Source of the DNA: Bacteroidales bacterium | GTDB lineage: Bacteria; Bacteroidota; Bacteroidia; Bacteroidales; UBA932 | DNA length: 64,000 nt | Direction of reading: 5' to 3' | Assembly: GCA_017630215.1 (NCBI GenBank) | Contig: JAGBVR010000007.1 | Coordinates: 62,001 to 126,000, forward strand | Shown here: positions 36,001 through 45,200 of the stretch, piece by piece | How the letters are laid out: each line of letters opens with the position of its first letter | Numbering within the stretch: position 1 is the stretch's first letter | Notes under the pieces: generated by a model | Databases searched by the model: none | What the model was told of the DNA's origin: nothing | What the model saw: the letters and a program-made list of their open reading frames with translations, nothing else | Program-made: the position numbers and the translations under genes

Positions 36001-36082
36001 CGGGTTTCCGATTGAAACCCTTGAGGAAGAAAAGAATATTGACAACATAATTAAGAAAACTTTAGAATTTTTCAACAAATGA
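33038..36082 (+). CDS. Large exported amidase-like protein with golvesin-type and Fn3 domains
   Basis: 1014 residues, signal peptide ending GSFGQ. An N-acetylmuramoyl-L-alanine-amidase-3-like zinc core seems split by an insert: QSHGRYF (H165), PRERD (E216), then a golvesin C-terminal-like beta domain (about 235-385, with ARKAGCVMEGSKGESTAIWRP and RGEYAVYISYKS-type strands), then GFHSDAG (H473) and LLELLSH (E557). A fibronectin III domain (about 605-710) and a C-terminal alpha/beta domain (about 715-1014) follow. The split active site suggests peptidoglycan amidase activity, which is inferred; this family is often labelled xanthan lyase or golvesin-domain protein without experimental support. 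It overlaps both neighbours by ATGA. Confidence 0.7.
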   Translation: MTLKKFILTTFTFLALCTGSFGQSAIMQDFQPVCDSLDVMLKKNRDVKGKLRLKSIMKRGKVLDIYFTESLGDYPWREGDPEWFRKELKKRFPEKYKSYGLGAVYSKNIALNRLVTAELGFDGSPDTMKEAVKKPAGRKNLVTEIGRDIYSKGLSGKNIAVWQSHGRYFDENSERWIWQRPCLFQTVEDMFTQSFVLPYLVPMLENAGAYVMLPRERDVQRHEVIADFDVIDQAYGNAYYKESGKWTDAGPGFAALKPIYTGLENPFTTGSARKAGCVMEGSKGESTAIWRPEIPERGEYAVYISYKSLPESTQNAHYTVHHLGGSSEFIVNQKIGGGTWIYIGTFEFDKGSEGYVSLSNVTPAGHEHDKRSIVTADAVRFGGGMGNIARKRKGSEEEAVTSGMPRSAEGARYWLQWAGVPSDIFSQNEQQSDYKDDYMSRGDWVEWISRGSDMNPSKKPGKGIPVDLSLGFHSDAGITPNDSIVGTLAIYTLRSEGSEKLPGGESRMTSREFADLVQSQIVNDIQATDNPEWSRRCVWDRSYRESRTPSCPAMLLELLSHQNFADMKYGLDPAFRFTVSRAVYKGMLKYMSNRYGTPYAVQPLPVGEMGVIFGKHGKAVISWRETPDPIEPTANATGFILYTRVDDGGFDSGKKVEFTLGKDGKYTTEVDIKPGKIYSFRISAFNEGGESFASETMSIGIPSKGVSERNVLIVNNFDRISGPAFIDTPEYAGFRNDLDSGVPHIRDIAFIGEMYQMRRNSEYVSNDNPGFGASYDDYAGKVVAGNTFDYPYVHGKAFMKAGYAFFSCSNETFASDTTFMKAAWMTDLICGKQVTTKAGNSKEGRYTIFNTEMQNALRAYTSEGGNLLTSGAYIATDIWDRVYPVQIDSTFKAKSIAFAREVLGYKWVRNHGSKDGEARFVKSSRFDSRNGKAFGFHNQVNERCYSVETPDGLSPVSAKTGSTFLRYCDTDISAGVCYVGKGYKAVSIGFPIETLEEEKNIDNIIKKTLEFFNK

Positions 36083-37398
36083 CCGCAAGAGAAGCTGAGA
36101 TCATCGAACTGATCCGCAAAGAAGTCAAGCCGGCACTCGGATGCACAGAACCGATAGCTGTCGCACTCGCTGTTGCAAAGGCAATGGAAATCATCGAAGA
36201 GAAGTGCGCCCCTGACACTGATTGGAGAATGGGAGAAAGCTATGGCCTCAGAATCGAGGTCAGCGGCAATATCCTTAAGAACGGCATGGGCGTCGGCATC
36301 CCTGGAACAGGAATGGTAGGACTTCATATCGCTGCTGCCCTCGGAGCAGTATGCGGAAAATCCGAATACGGTCTGGAAGTCCTGAACGATCTGGATGAGA
36401 GCTCAATAACACGCGCGAAAGAGCTCGTGGAAAGCAAGTCTGTCACAGTCGGATTGGCTGAAACCACCCTGAAGCTTTATGTCAAAGCAAAAATTGACTA
36501 TAATGGTCATTGTGCGTCGGCAGTCATCGAAAACGATCACGACAACATCGTAGAGACCTGTCTGGACGACTGCACATTGTCCTCTGTCAGAAAGAAAGCC
36601 GGAGCCGAATGTCAGGACCAGAAGACGACCCTCGATTACCATCTTACTGTCAAGGAAATCGTGGATTTCGCTTCAAGTGTAGCGTATGAAGACATTGATT
36701 TCATTCTTGAATCCCGAACCTTGAATCTTGCACTTGCCAATGAAGGACTCTCAGGCAAATACGGTCTGAAAGTCGGTTATGCTATCAACCTCGACGACAA
36801 TCGTGAAGTATTCGGCGGGGACTTCCTCTGCTATGCCATGTCTCTTACTGCAGCAGCATCTGATGCACGCATGGCTGGCTGCACACTTGCAGCAATGAGT
36901 AATTCGGGAAGCGGAAACCAGGGAATAACAGTCACAATGCCTGTGATAGCATACTCCATCAGATATGGGACAGATGACGAAAGACTGGCCAGAGCATTAG
37001 TACTCAGCCATTTGATAGCAATCCACATCAAAGGTTATCTCGGCAAGCTCTCAGCACTCTGCGGTTGCGTGATTGCGTCTACCGGATCTGCCTGTGGTTT
37101 AGTATATCTCAGAGGCGGCGACTATGAACAGATCTGCGCGGCCATCAAGAACATGATCGGAAACATTACCGGAATGGTATGTGACGGCGCCAAGGTAGGC
37201 TGCGCAATGAAAGTGGCATCCGGAGTATCCAGCGCTCTTCAGTCAGCAGTACTCGCCCGTGAAGGCATATGCATATCTGCACACGACGGAATCATTGAAA
37301 ATGATATTGAAAAGACCATCCGTAATCTTGGACAGATCGGATCTGTCGGAATGCAGTCTACTGACAATATGATCCTTGATATAATGGTCTGCAAATAA
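36079..37398 (+). CDS. CyuA/UPF0597-family L-cysteine desulfidase / L-serine dehydratase-like protein
   Basis: 439 residues. The family uses an oxygen-sensitive [4Fe-4S] cluster to split L-cysteine into pyruvate, ammonia and sulfide (CyuA in E. coli) or to deaminate L-serine. Conserved blocks: ALGCTEPIAVALA (about 18-30), GMGVGIPGTGMVGLHIAAALGA, MAGCTLAAMSNSGSGNQGITVTMPV, and GCVIASTGSACGLVYLRGG, supplying the cysteines expected to hold the cluster. Cytoplasmic. It is the last gene of the coupled operon (ATGA overlap with the amidase-like gene), an unusual partner for envelope genes. Which amino acid it uses is not decided by sequence. Confidence 0.82.
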   Translation: MTAREAEIIELIRKEVKPALGCTEPIAVALAVAKAMEIIEEKCAPDTDWRMGESYGLRIEVSGNILKNGMGVGIPGTGMVGLHIAAALGAVCGKSEYGLEVLNDLDESSITRAKELVESKSVTVGLAETTLKLYVKAKIDYNGHCASAVIENDHDNIVETCLDDCTLSSVRKKAGAECQDQKTTLDYHLTVKEIVDFASSVAYEDIDFILESRTLNLALANEGLSGKYGLKVGYAINLDDNREVFGGDFLCYAMSLTAAASDARMAGCTLAAMSNSGSGNQGITVTMPVIAYSIRYGTDDERLARALVLSHLIAIHIKGYLGKLSALCGCVIASTGSACGLVYLRGGDYEQICAAIKNMIGNITGMVCDGAKVGCAMKVASGVSSALQSAVLAREGICISAHDGIIENDIEKTIRNLGQIGSVGMQSTDNMILDIMVCK

Positions 37399-37418
37399 AC
37401 CTGATCTACGATAATCCC

Positions 37419-37559
37419 AGCATATCCCGCCATGCCTCACAAACTCCTATTGAGAATCGTGAGTTATGACGGGATGCTTGTATTATACAAGTCCGTAATT
37501 GAGCCCGTTAAACTTGAAATCCCGCTTATGAATATGCCGTATCGGACCATAATTACGGA
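37419..37559. repeat. Two hairpins in the leader region of the NagB/PIG-L gene
   Basis: Hairpin 1: AGCATATCCCGCCAT with CTCAC (37419-37440) pairs imperfectly with GTGAG and ATGACGGGATGCT (37459-37478). Hairpin 2: TCCGTAATT (37492-37500) and AATTACGGA (37551-37559), perfect, 50-nt loop. They lie after cyuA and before the -7 box at 37630, so hairpin 1 may end the upstream operon (no T run) and hairpin 2 may be regulatory. The whole 265-bp gap has no supported gene. Confidence 0.5.
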
Positions 37560-37629
37560 ATTTAGAAGAATTAAGAATATCCTATCTGGAATTTCATTAT
37601 TTTTTCAACCGGTTAACAAAAATATTTCA

Positions 37630-37637
37630 TATCTTTG
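37630..37637 (+). promoter_or_regulatory. -7 box of the NagB/PIG-L - nagB transcript
   Basis: TATCTTTG, 26 nt before the ATG at 37664. The -33 position reads CAACC instead of TTTG, suggesting need for an activator. Confidence 0.55.
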
Positions 37638-37663
37638 CTTAAGATATTAAAAGGTTTTAAAAT

Positions 37664-39577
37664 ATGAGTAAATTTACCTTGCCAAAAGACGGAGGGCTGA
37701 TCGAGGCCGGACTTCCTATCGGAATCAAGCATAGTTACGAAAGAATACCCGCTCATATCTTTGAGGATGAGGAGGTTGCAAGCGAACGTCTTGCCTTTAA
37801 GATTGCTGAAGCCATCAATAACTGCAAAGATGTCTATCGCCTCGGTCTAAGTACCGGATCATCTCCACTACCTCTTTATAAATCATTGGTCAGACTGCAC
37901 AAGGAAGGAAAGGTATCATTCCAGAATGTCGAAATTTTCTGCATTGACGAATACTACCCTGCTCCGGCAGACAATCAGAGTCGCAACCGCAGATTATACA
38001 GTGACCTTCTGGCTCATATTGACATAAAGCCGGAAAATGTACACATACCAAAGATAAGCGAGGTACTTGAAACAGAAGCGATTACAGCATTCTGTGCGGA
38101 TTTTGACGCAAAGGCTACCGGACTTGATCTTCTTGTCATGGGAACAGGAATGCAGGGGCAGGTAGGTTTCAATGAGGCGGGAGCTTCAGACAAAAGCAGA
38201 ACGAGGACCGTCCTTCTACCGTACAGTTCAAGAAAGAGAGAATCCAAGAATTTCGCCAACATTGCAGAGACTCCGGACAAAGCCATTGCAATGGGTATTT
38301 CCACCATGCTCTCCGCCAAGAAGATCTATCTCATAGGATGGGGTGAAGACAAGGCTCAGATAGTTAAGCAGTTTACCGAGGATCCGATTGACCCTATGTG
38401 TCCGGTATCATTCCTTCAGAGACACGAAAACATTTCATCGTATATAGATGAGAATGCAGCCAGTCTCCTTATCAGGAATGTCGCACCTTGGCTTGTAGGT
38501 CCTTGCGAATGGACTCCAAAGTTCATCAGAAAGGCTGTGGTATGGCTTTGTGAGCAGGTTCACAAACCGATTTTAAAACTAACACAAGGAGATTATCTGA
38601 AGCACGGTCTGGGTGAACTCCTCGAACAGCATGGTCCTTATACTCAGATAAACATTAAGGTATTCAATGACCTCCAGCACACTATCTCGGGATGGCCGGG
38701 TGGAAAGCCGAACGCGGATGACAGTACAAGACCTGTCCCATCTGTCCCATTCCCTAAGAAGGTGGTAATATTCTCACCACACCCAGACGACGACGTTATC
38801 TCAATGGGAGGAACATTCATCCGTCTGGTGGAACAGGGACATGATGTTCACGTGGCATATGAGACTTCCGGCAATGTGGCTGTTCACGATGACGTAGTGC
38901 TCCAGCATATGGATGCGGCACGCGAACTTGGATTCGGCGACAGATTTGACGAAGTGAGGGAAATCATTGCATCAAAGAAACCGGGCCTTCCGGAACCAAG
39001 AGCTCTGCTTAACCTGAAGGGAGCTATCAGACGTGCAGAAGCGAAAAGTGCAGTCCGTTCATTCGGCCTCAACGACCAGACCAACTGCCACTTCCTTAAC
39101 CTTCCTTTCTACGAGACCGGAGGAATCAAGAAGGGGGAAAGGACTCAGGCGGACATCGATATCATCATTGAACTTCTGCAGCAGGTTCAGCCACATCAGA
39201 TCTATTTGGCAGGAGACCTTGCAGACCCTCACGGAACACACCGCGTATGTACCGAAGCAGTACTTGAGGCTATAAACCAGCTCAAGGGAGAAGCCTGGCT
39301 CGAAGATTGCCACGTCTGGCTTTACAGAGGTGCCTGGATGGAATGGGAGTTAGGAAAGGTAGACATGGCGGTTCCACTCAGTCCGGACGAAGTGATCAAA
39401 AAACGTCACGCCATCTACCGTCACCTCTCACAGAAGGATATCGTGCCATTCCCAGGCGAGGATCCACGTGAATTCTGGCAGAGAGCCGAGGAAAGGACTC
39501 AGAACACTGCGCGTCTATACGACGAGCTCGGCATGGCTGAATATCAAGCAATTGAAGTATTTGTAAAATTATTTTAA
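37664..39577 (+). CDS. NagB-like domain fused to PIG-L deacetylase
   Basis: 637 residues. N-terminal half (about 20-280) has the glucosamine-6-phosphate deaminase fold with GLSTGSSPLPLY and CIDEYYP (D95), but the active-site loop normally written GxGxDGHxxFNE reads GTGMQGQVGFNE (160-171), so the aspartate and histidine that open the sugar ring and move protons are Gln164 and Gln166. The C-terminal half (about 365-600) is a PIG-L/LmbE-type zinc deacetylase with SPHPDDDVISMGG (371-383) and DPHGTHR. Fusions of this kind are common in Bacteroidota. Here the deaminase part looks degenerate and an intact NagB follows 48 nt downstream, so the working activity may be N-deacetylation, with the NagB-like part binding sugar phosphate. 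That split is inference. Confidence 0.88.
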   Translation: MSKFTLPKDGGLIEAGLPIGIKHSYERIPAHIFEDEEVASERLAFKIAEAINNCKDVYRLGLSTGSSPLPLYKSLVRLHKEGKVSFQNVEIFCIDEYYPAPADNQSRNRRLYSDLLAHIDIKPENVHIPKISEVLETEAITAFCADFDAKATGLDLLVMGTGMQGQVGFNEAGASDKSRTRTVLLPYSSRKRESKNFANIAETPDKAIAMGISTMLSAKKIYLIGWGEDKAQIVKQFTEDPIDPMCPVSFLQRHENISSYIDENAASLLIRNVAPWLVGPCEWTPKFIRKAVVWLCEQVHKPILKLTQGDYLKHGLGELLEQHGPYTQINIKVFNDLQHTISGWPGGKPNADDSTRPVPSVPFPKKVVIFSPHPDDDVISMGGTFIRLVEQGHDVHVAYETSGNVAVHDDVVLQHMDAARELGFGDRFDEVREIIASKKPGLPEPRALLNLKGAIRRAEAKSAVRSFGLNDQTNCHFLNLPFYETGGIKKGERTQADIDIIIELLQQVQPHQIYLAGDLADPHGTHRVCTEAVLEAINQLKGEAWLEDCHVWLYRGAWMEWELGKVDMAVPLSPDEVIKKRHAIYRHLSQKDIVPFPGEDPREFWQRAEERTQNTARLYDELGMAEYQAIEVFVKLF

Positions 39578-39625
39578 CAGTTTCGCACCCTGAGCAAGGC
39601 AAAGGAACTAAAGAACATTAAGAAT

Positions 39626-40417
39626 ATGAGAGTAATTATCAATGAAAACAGTGCCAAAGGCTCAGTATGGGCTGCGCGTTATATCGTATCACGTATAAAG
39701 GCAAAGGCTGCTGTGACAGACAAGCCTTTTGTGCTTGGACTTCCTACCGGTGGCACTCCTGTGGCTACATATCAGGAGCTTATCCGCATGTACAAGGAGG
39801 GAGAAGTATCATTCAAGAATGTGATCACATTCAACATGGACGAATACGTGGGACTTCCGGAGGAACATCCTGAAAGCTACCACTCCTTCATGGCGAGAAA
39901 CTTCTTCGATCACGTAGATGTGCCAAAAGAGAATATCAATATCCTTAACGGAAATGCAGAAGACCTCGCTGCAGAGTGCGCTGCTTACGAAGAAAAGATC
40001 GCAGCAGCCGGTGGTATCGACCTCTTCATGGGAGGTGTAGGTGAAGACGGCCACCTCGCATTCAACGAACCTTATTCATCACTTGTTTCACGCACAAGAG
40101 TAAAGAGCCTCACTTATGACACCATCCTTGTGAACTCCCGTTTCTTCGACGGAGACCTCAGCAAGGTTCCTACTACAGCACTGACAGTGGGTGTAGGAAC
40201 TGTAATGGATGCAAAGGAAGTTCTCGTCCTCGCATTCGGTCACAAGAAGGCAAATGCACTCAAGGCTGCTATCGAAGGCGCATATTCACAGGCTTGCACG
40301 CTTTCTGCCCTGCAGGCACATCCTCATGGAATCATCGTTGCCGACGAACTCGCAGTAGGAGAACTTAAGGTAAACACATACCGCTACTTCAAGGATATAG
40401 AAAAGAACAATATCTAA
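39626..40417 (+). CDS. nagB: Glucosamine-6-phosphate deaminase
   Basis: 263 residues, cytoplasmic. Converts glucosamine-6-phosphate to fructose-6-phosphate and ammonia, the entry of amino sugars into glycolysis. Motifs and numbering match the E. coli enzyme: [14 protein letters not shown] (38-51), FNMDEYVGL with D72, and [14 protein letters not shown] with D141, H143 and E148. It follows the fused NagB/PIG-L gene by 48 nt with no terminator between and ends at a strong terminator, so the pair is a two-gene operon for N-acetylated amino sugars. Confidence 0.97.
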   Translation: MRVIINENSAKGSVWAARYIVSRIKAKAAVTDKPFVLGLPTGGTPVATYQELIRMYKEGEVSFKNVITFNMDEYVGLPEEHPESYHSFMARNFFDHVDVPKENINILNGNAEDLAAECAAYEEKIAAAGGIDLFMGGVGEDGHLAFNEPYSSLVSRTRVKSLTYDTILVNSRFFDGDLSKVPTTALTVGVGTVMDAKEVLVLAFGHKKANALKAAIEGAYSQACTLSALQAHPHGIIVADELAVGELKVNTYRYFKDIEKNNI

Positions 40418-40431
40418 ATCAGCAATTTACA

Positions 40432-40472
40432 AAAAAGCCCTGTTTCAGACTGATCAGATGAAACAGGGCTTT
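40432..40472 (+). terminator. Intrinsic terminator after nagB
   Basis: AAAAGCCCTGTTTCA, 11-nt loop, TGAAACAGGGCTTTT, then CGTTTT: a perfect 15-bp stem beginning 14 nt after the stop codon. Confidence 0.92.
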
Positions 40473-40527
40473 TCGTTTTGCTATTAAAGGATTTTTGATT
40501 ATGTTTACGGGTAATAACCTGAGCATT

Positions 40528-42078
40528 ATGAAAAGATTATTGATTTTATTTACCGTTCTTATCTCTGTCATCTGCACAGCGAATGACTCGGTAGGACTTG
40601 AAATGATTCTCAAGGAACTGGACCAGTACATTGAGAAAAGTCCGACATACGTTATAGAAAAGGAAAGAAAAATCGACAATCTCAGAAACAGGCTGAAAAA
40701 TTCTGCAGAAGAGCAGTCCTTCGAGCTGAACTTTGCTCTTTTTGAAGAGTATCAGTCCTACAGATATGACTCCGCATATTTCTATGCCAACCGTTCATTG
40801 GAACTTGCAAAAGCTCTGCAGAACAATGACAAGATAGTAAGATCCCAATGTGCGCTAGTATTCTGCTATCTGTCTTCCGGCTTATTTCTGGAAGCATTTG
40901 ATGAAATGAATAAAGTTGATGCCTCGAAGACCACAGAGGAAATCAGAAAAGAATACTATTCACTATATAATCGTCTTTATTACGACGCATCAGATTTCAA
41001 TGACACCGAAAGGTGGAGCGAGGAATATACCAGACTTGGCACAATTTACGCGGACTCACTTCTATCATTGGTAGCTCCCGGAAGCTATGAATATGTATTT
41101 ACAGTAGCACAGAAAGAAATCAGGCATGCCAATTATTCACGATGCATAGATTTGTACAAACAGCTTCTGGCTGACTACAACATAAGCGACCACAACAAGG
41201 CTATAATAAACTCGAGCATCGGCGGCGCATATAAAGAATTGGAACAGCAAGACAGTTCAATGGTATATCTCGCCAAAGCCGCAATCTATGACATAATCTC
41301 CGGTACCAAAGAGACCACTGCTCTTTACCGACTGGCTGAAATGTTATGTCAGGCAAATGATTCAGACAGAGCATATACCTACATACATACTGCGATGGAA
41401 GATGCTGATTTCTACAATGCCAGACATAGGAAACTAAGCATAAACCCCATACTTCCCATTATTGAAAAAGCAAGGATGGAAGCTATCACCAGACAGAGAA
41501 ACCAGATGGCGGTAACAGCCATTCTCTTCATATTGATGGTAATCATGCTTGGAGCGGCTTTCATCATATTCAGGAAGCAGCACAGAAAACTTCAGAGAAA
41601 AAGCCAGCAGCTGATCGAAGCCAACAGGATAAAGGAAGAATACATCGGTCACTCCTTCTATACTAATGCCGAGTATATCGCTGAAGTGGAGGAATTGTAC
41701 AAAACCATACATCAGAAGATAACTGCAAGACAATATGAAGACCTGCAGAATATTTCCAAGCAGGCCAAGGTGAACAAAAAAAGAGAAAGCATGTATGAAT
41801 CTTTCGACAAGTGCTTTCTGAAAATATTCCCTTCATTCATTACTGAATATGCAAAGCTCTTCCCCGAAGGCATCATAGATCGTAACGCGACTTCTCTCAG
41901 TCCGGAAATGAGAATCTTCGCTCTGATACGTCTGGGAATCACAGATAGCGAAAGAATATCTAAATTCCTGAATTATTCTGTACATACCATATACACATAC
42001 AAGACCCGGGTCAAGACCAAGAGCATAGTAGATAACGATGAGTTCGAAAAGCGGATAAAGGCTGTGGAAATCGGATAA
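40528..42078 (+). CDS. TPR-type membrane regulator, DUF6377-like
   Basis: 516 residues from the ATG at 40528, which starts a signal peptide (MKRLLILFTVLISVICTAN); an upstream in-frame ATG lies within 20 nt of the nagB terminator. A helical TPR-like sensor region (about 20-320) is followed by one transmembrane helix (about 330-352, VTAILFILMVIMLGAAFIIF), a coiled coil with QHRKLQRKSQQLIEANRIKEEYIGH (about 353-385), and a cytoplasmic C-terminal domain ending in LSPEMRIFALIRLGITDSERI ... VHTIYTYKTRVKTK, a LuxR-like helix-turn-helix pattern. Proteins of this type are membrane-bound regulators of nearby polysaccharide genes; the esterase-lipoprotein and GH31 genes immediately downstream are likely targets. 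Target assignment is inferred from position. Confidence 0.7.
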   Translation: MKRLLILFTVLISVICTANDSVGLEMILKELDQYIEKSPTYVIEKERKIDNLRNRLKNSAEEQSFELNFALFEEYQSYRYDSAYFYANRSLELAKALQNNDKIVRSQCALVFCYLSSGLFLEAFDEMNKVDASKTTEEIRKEYYSLYNRLYYDASDFNDTERWSEEYTRLGTIYADSLLSLVAPGSYEYVFTVAQKEIRHANYSRCIDLYKQLLADYNISDHNKAIINSSIGGAYKELEQQDSSMVYLAKAAIYDIISGTKETTALYRLAEMLCQANDSDRAYTYIHTAMEDADFYNARHRKLSINPILPIIEKARMEAITRQRNQMAVTAILFILMVIMLGAAFIIFRKQHRKLQRKSQQLIEANRIKEEYIGHSFYTNAEYIAEVEELYKTIHQKITARQYEDLQNISKQAKVNKKRESMYESFDKCFLKIFPSFITEYAKLFPEGIIDRNATSLSPEMRIFALIRLGITDSERISKFLNYSVHTIYTYKTRVKTKSIVDNDEFEKRIKAVEIG

Positions 42079-42101
42079 GGATCAGTTTGAAAACATTAAT
42101 A

Positions 42102-42149
42102 CAAGCCGTTGAATATCTAAAACGCACTTAGCTGGTATTCAACGGCTTG
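42102..42149 (+). terminator. Terminator after the TPR regulator
   Basis: CAAGCCGTTGAAT (42102-42114) and ATTCAACGGCTTG (42137-42149) form a perfect 13-bp stem with a 22-nt loop, followed by CATTTTATAT. Confidence 0.75.
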
Positions 42150-42216
42150 CATTTTATATACGACTAAACACATCTATACAATCTGTCAATATTTTCATAT
42201 CCTTGTATACAGAAGG

Positions 42217-42224
42217 TATATTTG
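42217..42224 (+). promoter_or_regulatory. -7 box of the SGNH-lipoprotein gene
   Basis: TATATTTG, 36 nt before the ATG at 42261, with only a weak TTCA at the -33 position, as expected for a promoter controlled by the adjacent regulator. Confidence 0.5.
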
Positions 42225-42260
42225 CCATAAAAGAGTGAAACATTAAAAATTGAACACATC

Positions 42261-45200
42261 ATGTCATTCAAAAGACTACTTATGGCAGCAACGGCAGTTA
42301 TGGTATCTACCCTTCTGTCAGCATGCAAACCGGAGCCGGCACCGGTAGACCCGGAAAAACCCGATGTAGAGCAAGAAAAGCCCGAAGAACCGGAAGAGGA
42401 AAAGAAAGACCCTGTGGCAGAACTCGAACTGGAGGGATATGCAATCTTCTTCCAGGACCGGACATCATGGGGAGCGACTCACATATACGGATGGAACAGT
42501 GCAGACGGCAGCGTAACAGACGCCTGGCCGGGAAATGCAGTGAACGGCACTGTAGAAATCGATGAAGTAACATATAAATACGTCGACATGGGGGCCGCAT
42601 TGAATGATAAGACGATGAAGCTGATTTTCAATTGTAACTCCTCACAGAATACCCAGGACGGTTATGAAGTGACGATGAACCGTCATTACTACTTCAAGAT
42701 AACTGACGACTCAGCAGAAGAAGTCGACCCTTACTTCTCAGAGGATGCTGGAGAGCAGTTCTCACTGAGTGCCACTTCAGCAAGCTTCGAGAGCCTCCCT
42801 ACCGGTGGCAAGCAGTTGACATTGTCTGCAAAAAATCACGACTGGATGATAGACCTCGGCCAAAACGATTGGATAATAATTCTTGATGAGAACGGAGAGA
42901 AGGTCACATCCGGAAACAAGAGCGACAAGGCTCAATATCTTACACTCCATGCATCACCAAACGGCCTTCAGAGTGCTCGCGAGGCCAAATTTACCATTTC
43001 TTCCTCAGACAAGAGTCAGAACATTGAGTTCACAGTAAACCAAGCTGCTGCCAAGGCACCTTTCCTGAGTCAGTGGGTATTCCGTGACAACAAGAACACC
43101 TATTCCGTTTCATGGCCGCAAATGAATATCATCGGAGCGACGGACGGTTCTGCTGGACAGATCACGGTAGTGCGTTCAGAAGCCAACGCAGAGATTCCTT
43201 TCGTATGCAAAGTCGTGGGTAACAATCCTAATGTATCCACAATGGTAGAGGGAGACTACTGGCTCTATACATTCGATGCATCTATAGAAGCTGGAGCCGT
43301 AATCGCCTTCAATGCCACCATGGCAGGAGATAAGAAAGCGCCGAAATACTTTATAGTGGAATATCTGGACGGAGGCGAATGGAAATCTACAGAAGAAGAC
43401 CTTCTTACTGCTTCTGAAGATGCTTCCATTAAATACACATATAAGCTTTCAGGAGAAGTATCCACCGGATCGCCAGACACATACCAGTACACTACGGTAA
43501 TGCAGACATGCAGATTTGCGAATGCTGCAGAAAAGGTACAGATAAGATGCCGTGCTGTAGGCAATATCACATGCGACGGAAGCCGACAGGACATAAACGC
43601 GACATCAAATTCAGCCTGCAGTCTCCCAGACTTCGGTTTCACAGCTTCAGACGTACAGCTATATCCCGATGTAGCCATCACAGATACAAAGAAGGTTCTT
43701 ATCCTTGGAAACTCATTCCACTATTATTTCAACCCTATGTTCATGCTCAGAGAAATAGCATGGAGCCAGGGAATTGATCTGAAGATCACGGCACACGTCA
43801 AGGGCTCTCAGTCCTTCGAGAAACACCTCCAGCTATCAAATTCTCTTGAAGCAATACAGAAGGGAGGATATGATTTCGCCATCATCCAGGACCAGAGTAA
43901 GAATCCAGCCAGACTTGCTGACGATCCGACAGGATATGCAAAGGTCAAGAACAATTGCGTGGAACTTGCAGACATGATACGTCAATACTCACCAGGATGC
44001 GATGTGATTCTCGATCTTACATGGGCTTATCCAAACTCGGACAATACATACGGAGGCTATGGCAGCTACGAGAATTTCGACAAACTGCTATACGACGGAG
44101 TCAGAGAAATGGCACTTGCATCCGGCTGCAGGGTAGCCCCTGTAGGAATGGCATTTGCACAGTCACGAGCAGAACATTCAGGATGGAGCCTTTATTTCTC
44201 AGGTGACGGGCTCCACCCGACACGCACAAGTGCTTTCCTTGAAGCTTGCGTGGAATATGTAACCATGTTCGGAAAGGAATTCAATTCTGTGGATGTGAAC
44301 TGCAATGTAGCTGCAGACCGTGCGTCTTACATGCGAGACCTGGCCGAGAGCATTGTATTTGAGAACCCAGACACCGTAAACCCTGAAGAAGGTGGCGGCA
44401 ATGGTGATGATGACGGTAAGGAAGAAGAGGAACTTCCTGCAGAAGGATGGCATATTGCGGGAGATGTTCAGGCTGAACTTACCAAGACAGCTGAGGGAAC
44501 ATATACAGCAACAGTGACCGCAAATGCGGGAAATCAGTGGAAGATACTGACTCCATCGGGGTCTTTCGGAGCAAAAGAAAAAGGGCTTTCGACCTTCAAA
44601 GGCAGTCTTTCTTCAGAGGCAGGAGAAAATGCGGAATTCGGATACACCGGAACTTACCAGATCACATTGACCGACAATGGTGACGGCACATTGGCTTACT
44701 CACTTGTATGCAATGATGCCTCGCTCAGACTCGGAAACAACTTTGACAACAATAACACACAATGGTCGTACTCTTCATCGACCTATGAATTTACAAACAT
44801 CTCCGACAACACCTACAAGGTATCCTTCAAGACAACCCGCGGTAAATATTGGTGCATATATACTGCAGAGAATAAGAAATACGGCATAAGCAATGGAACT
44901 CCTCTTCTGGAGGGCGATCTTACAAGAGCTGCCAGCGACGGTTCTGCACGCTTCCCTCTTGCAGGTAAATTCTATATCATCGCGACCCTCACAGACGCCG
45001 GAACCATCAGTTGCAAACTCGAGATAGAAGAAAATATCAACGACGCTTTGTTCCGACTGACCGGAAGTTTCTCATCGAATGCATCATACAATGACTCAGC
45101 AGCATATGAATTCAAGAATGTCGGTAACAACACATATGAGCTCACAATTGATGCTGAAGCAGGAACAACATGGAAGGTACACTCATCTCCTTTTGCCACA

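Noticed and set aside
37432-37650. Forward open frame of 72 codons between cyuA and the NagB/PIG-L gene
   Set aside because: It overlaps both hairpins and the -7 box of the downstream operon, and has no recognisable features.
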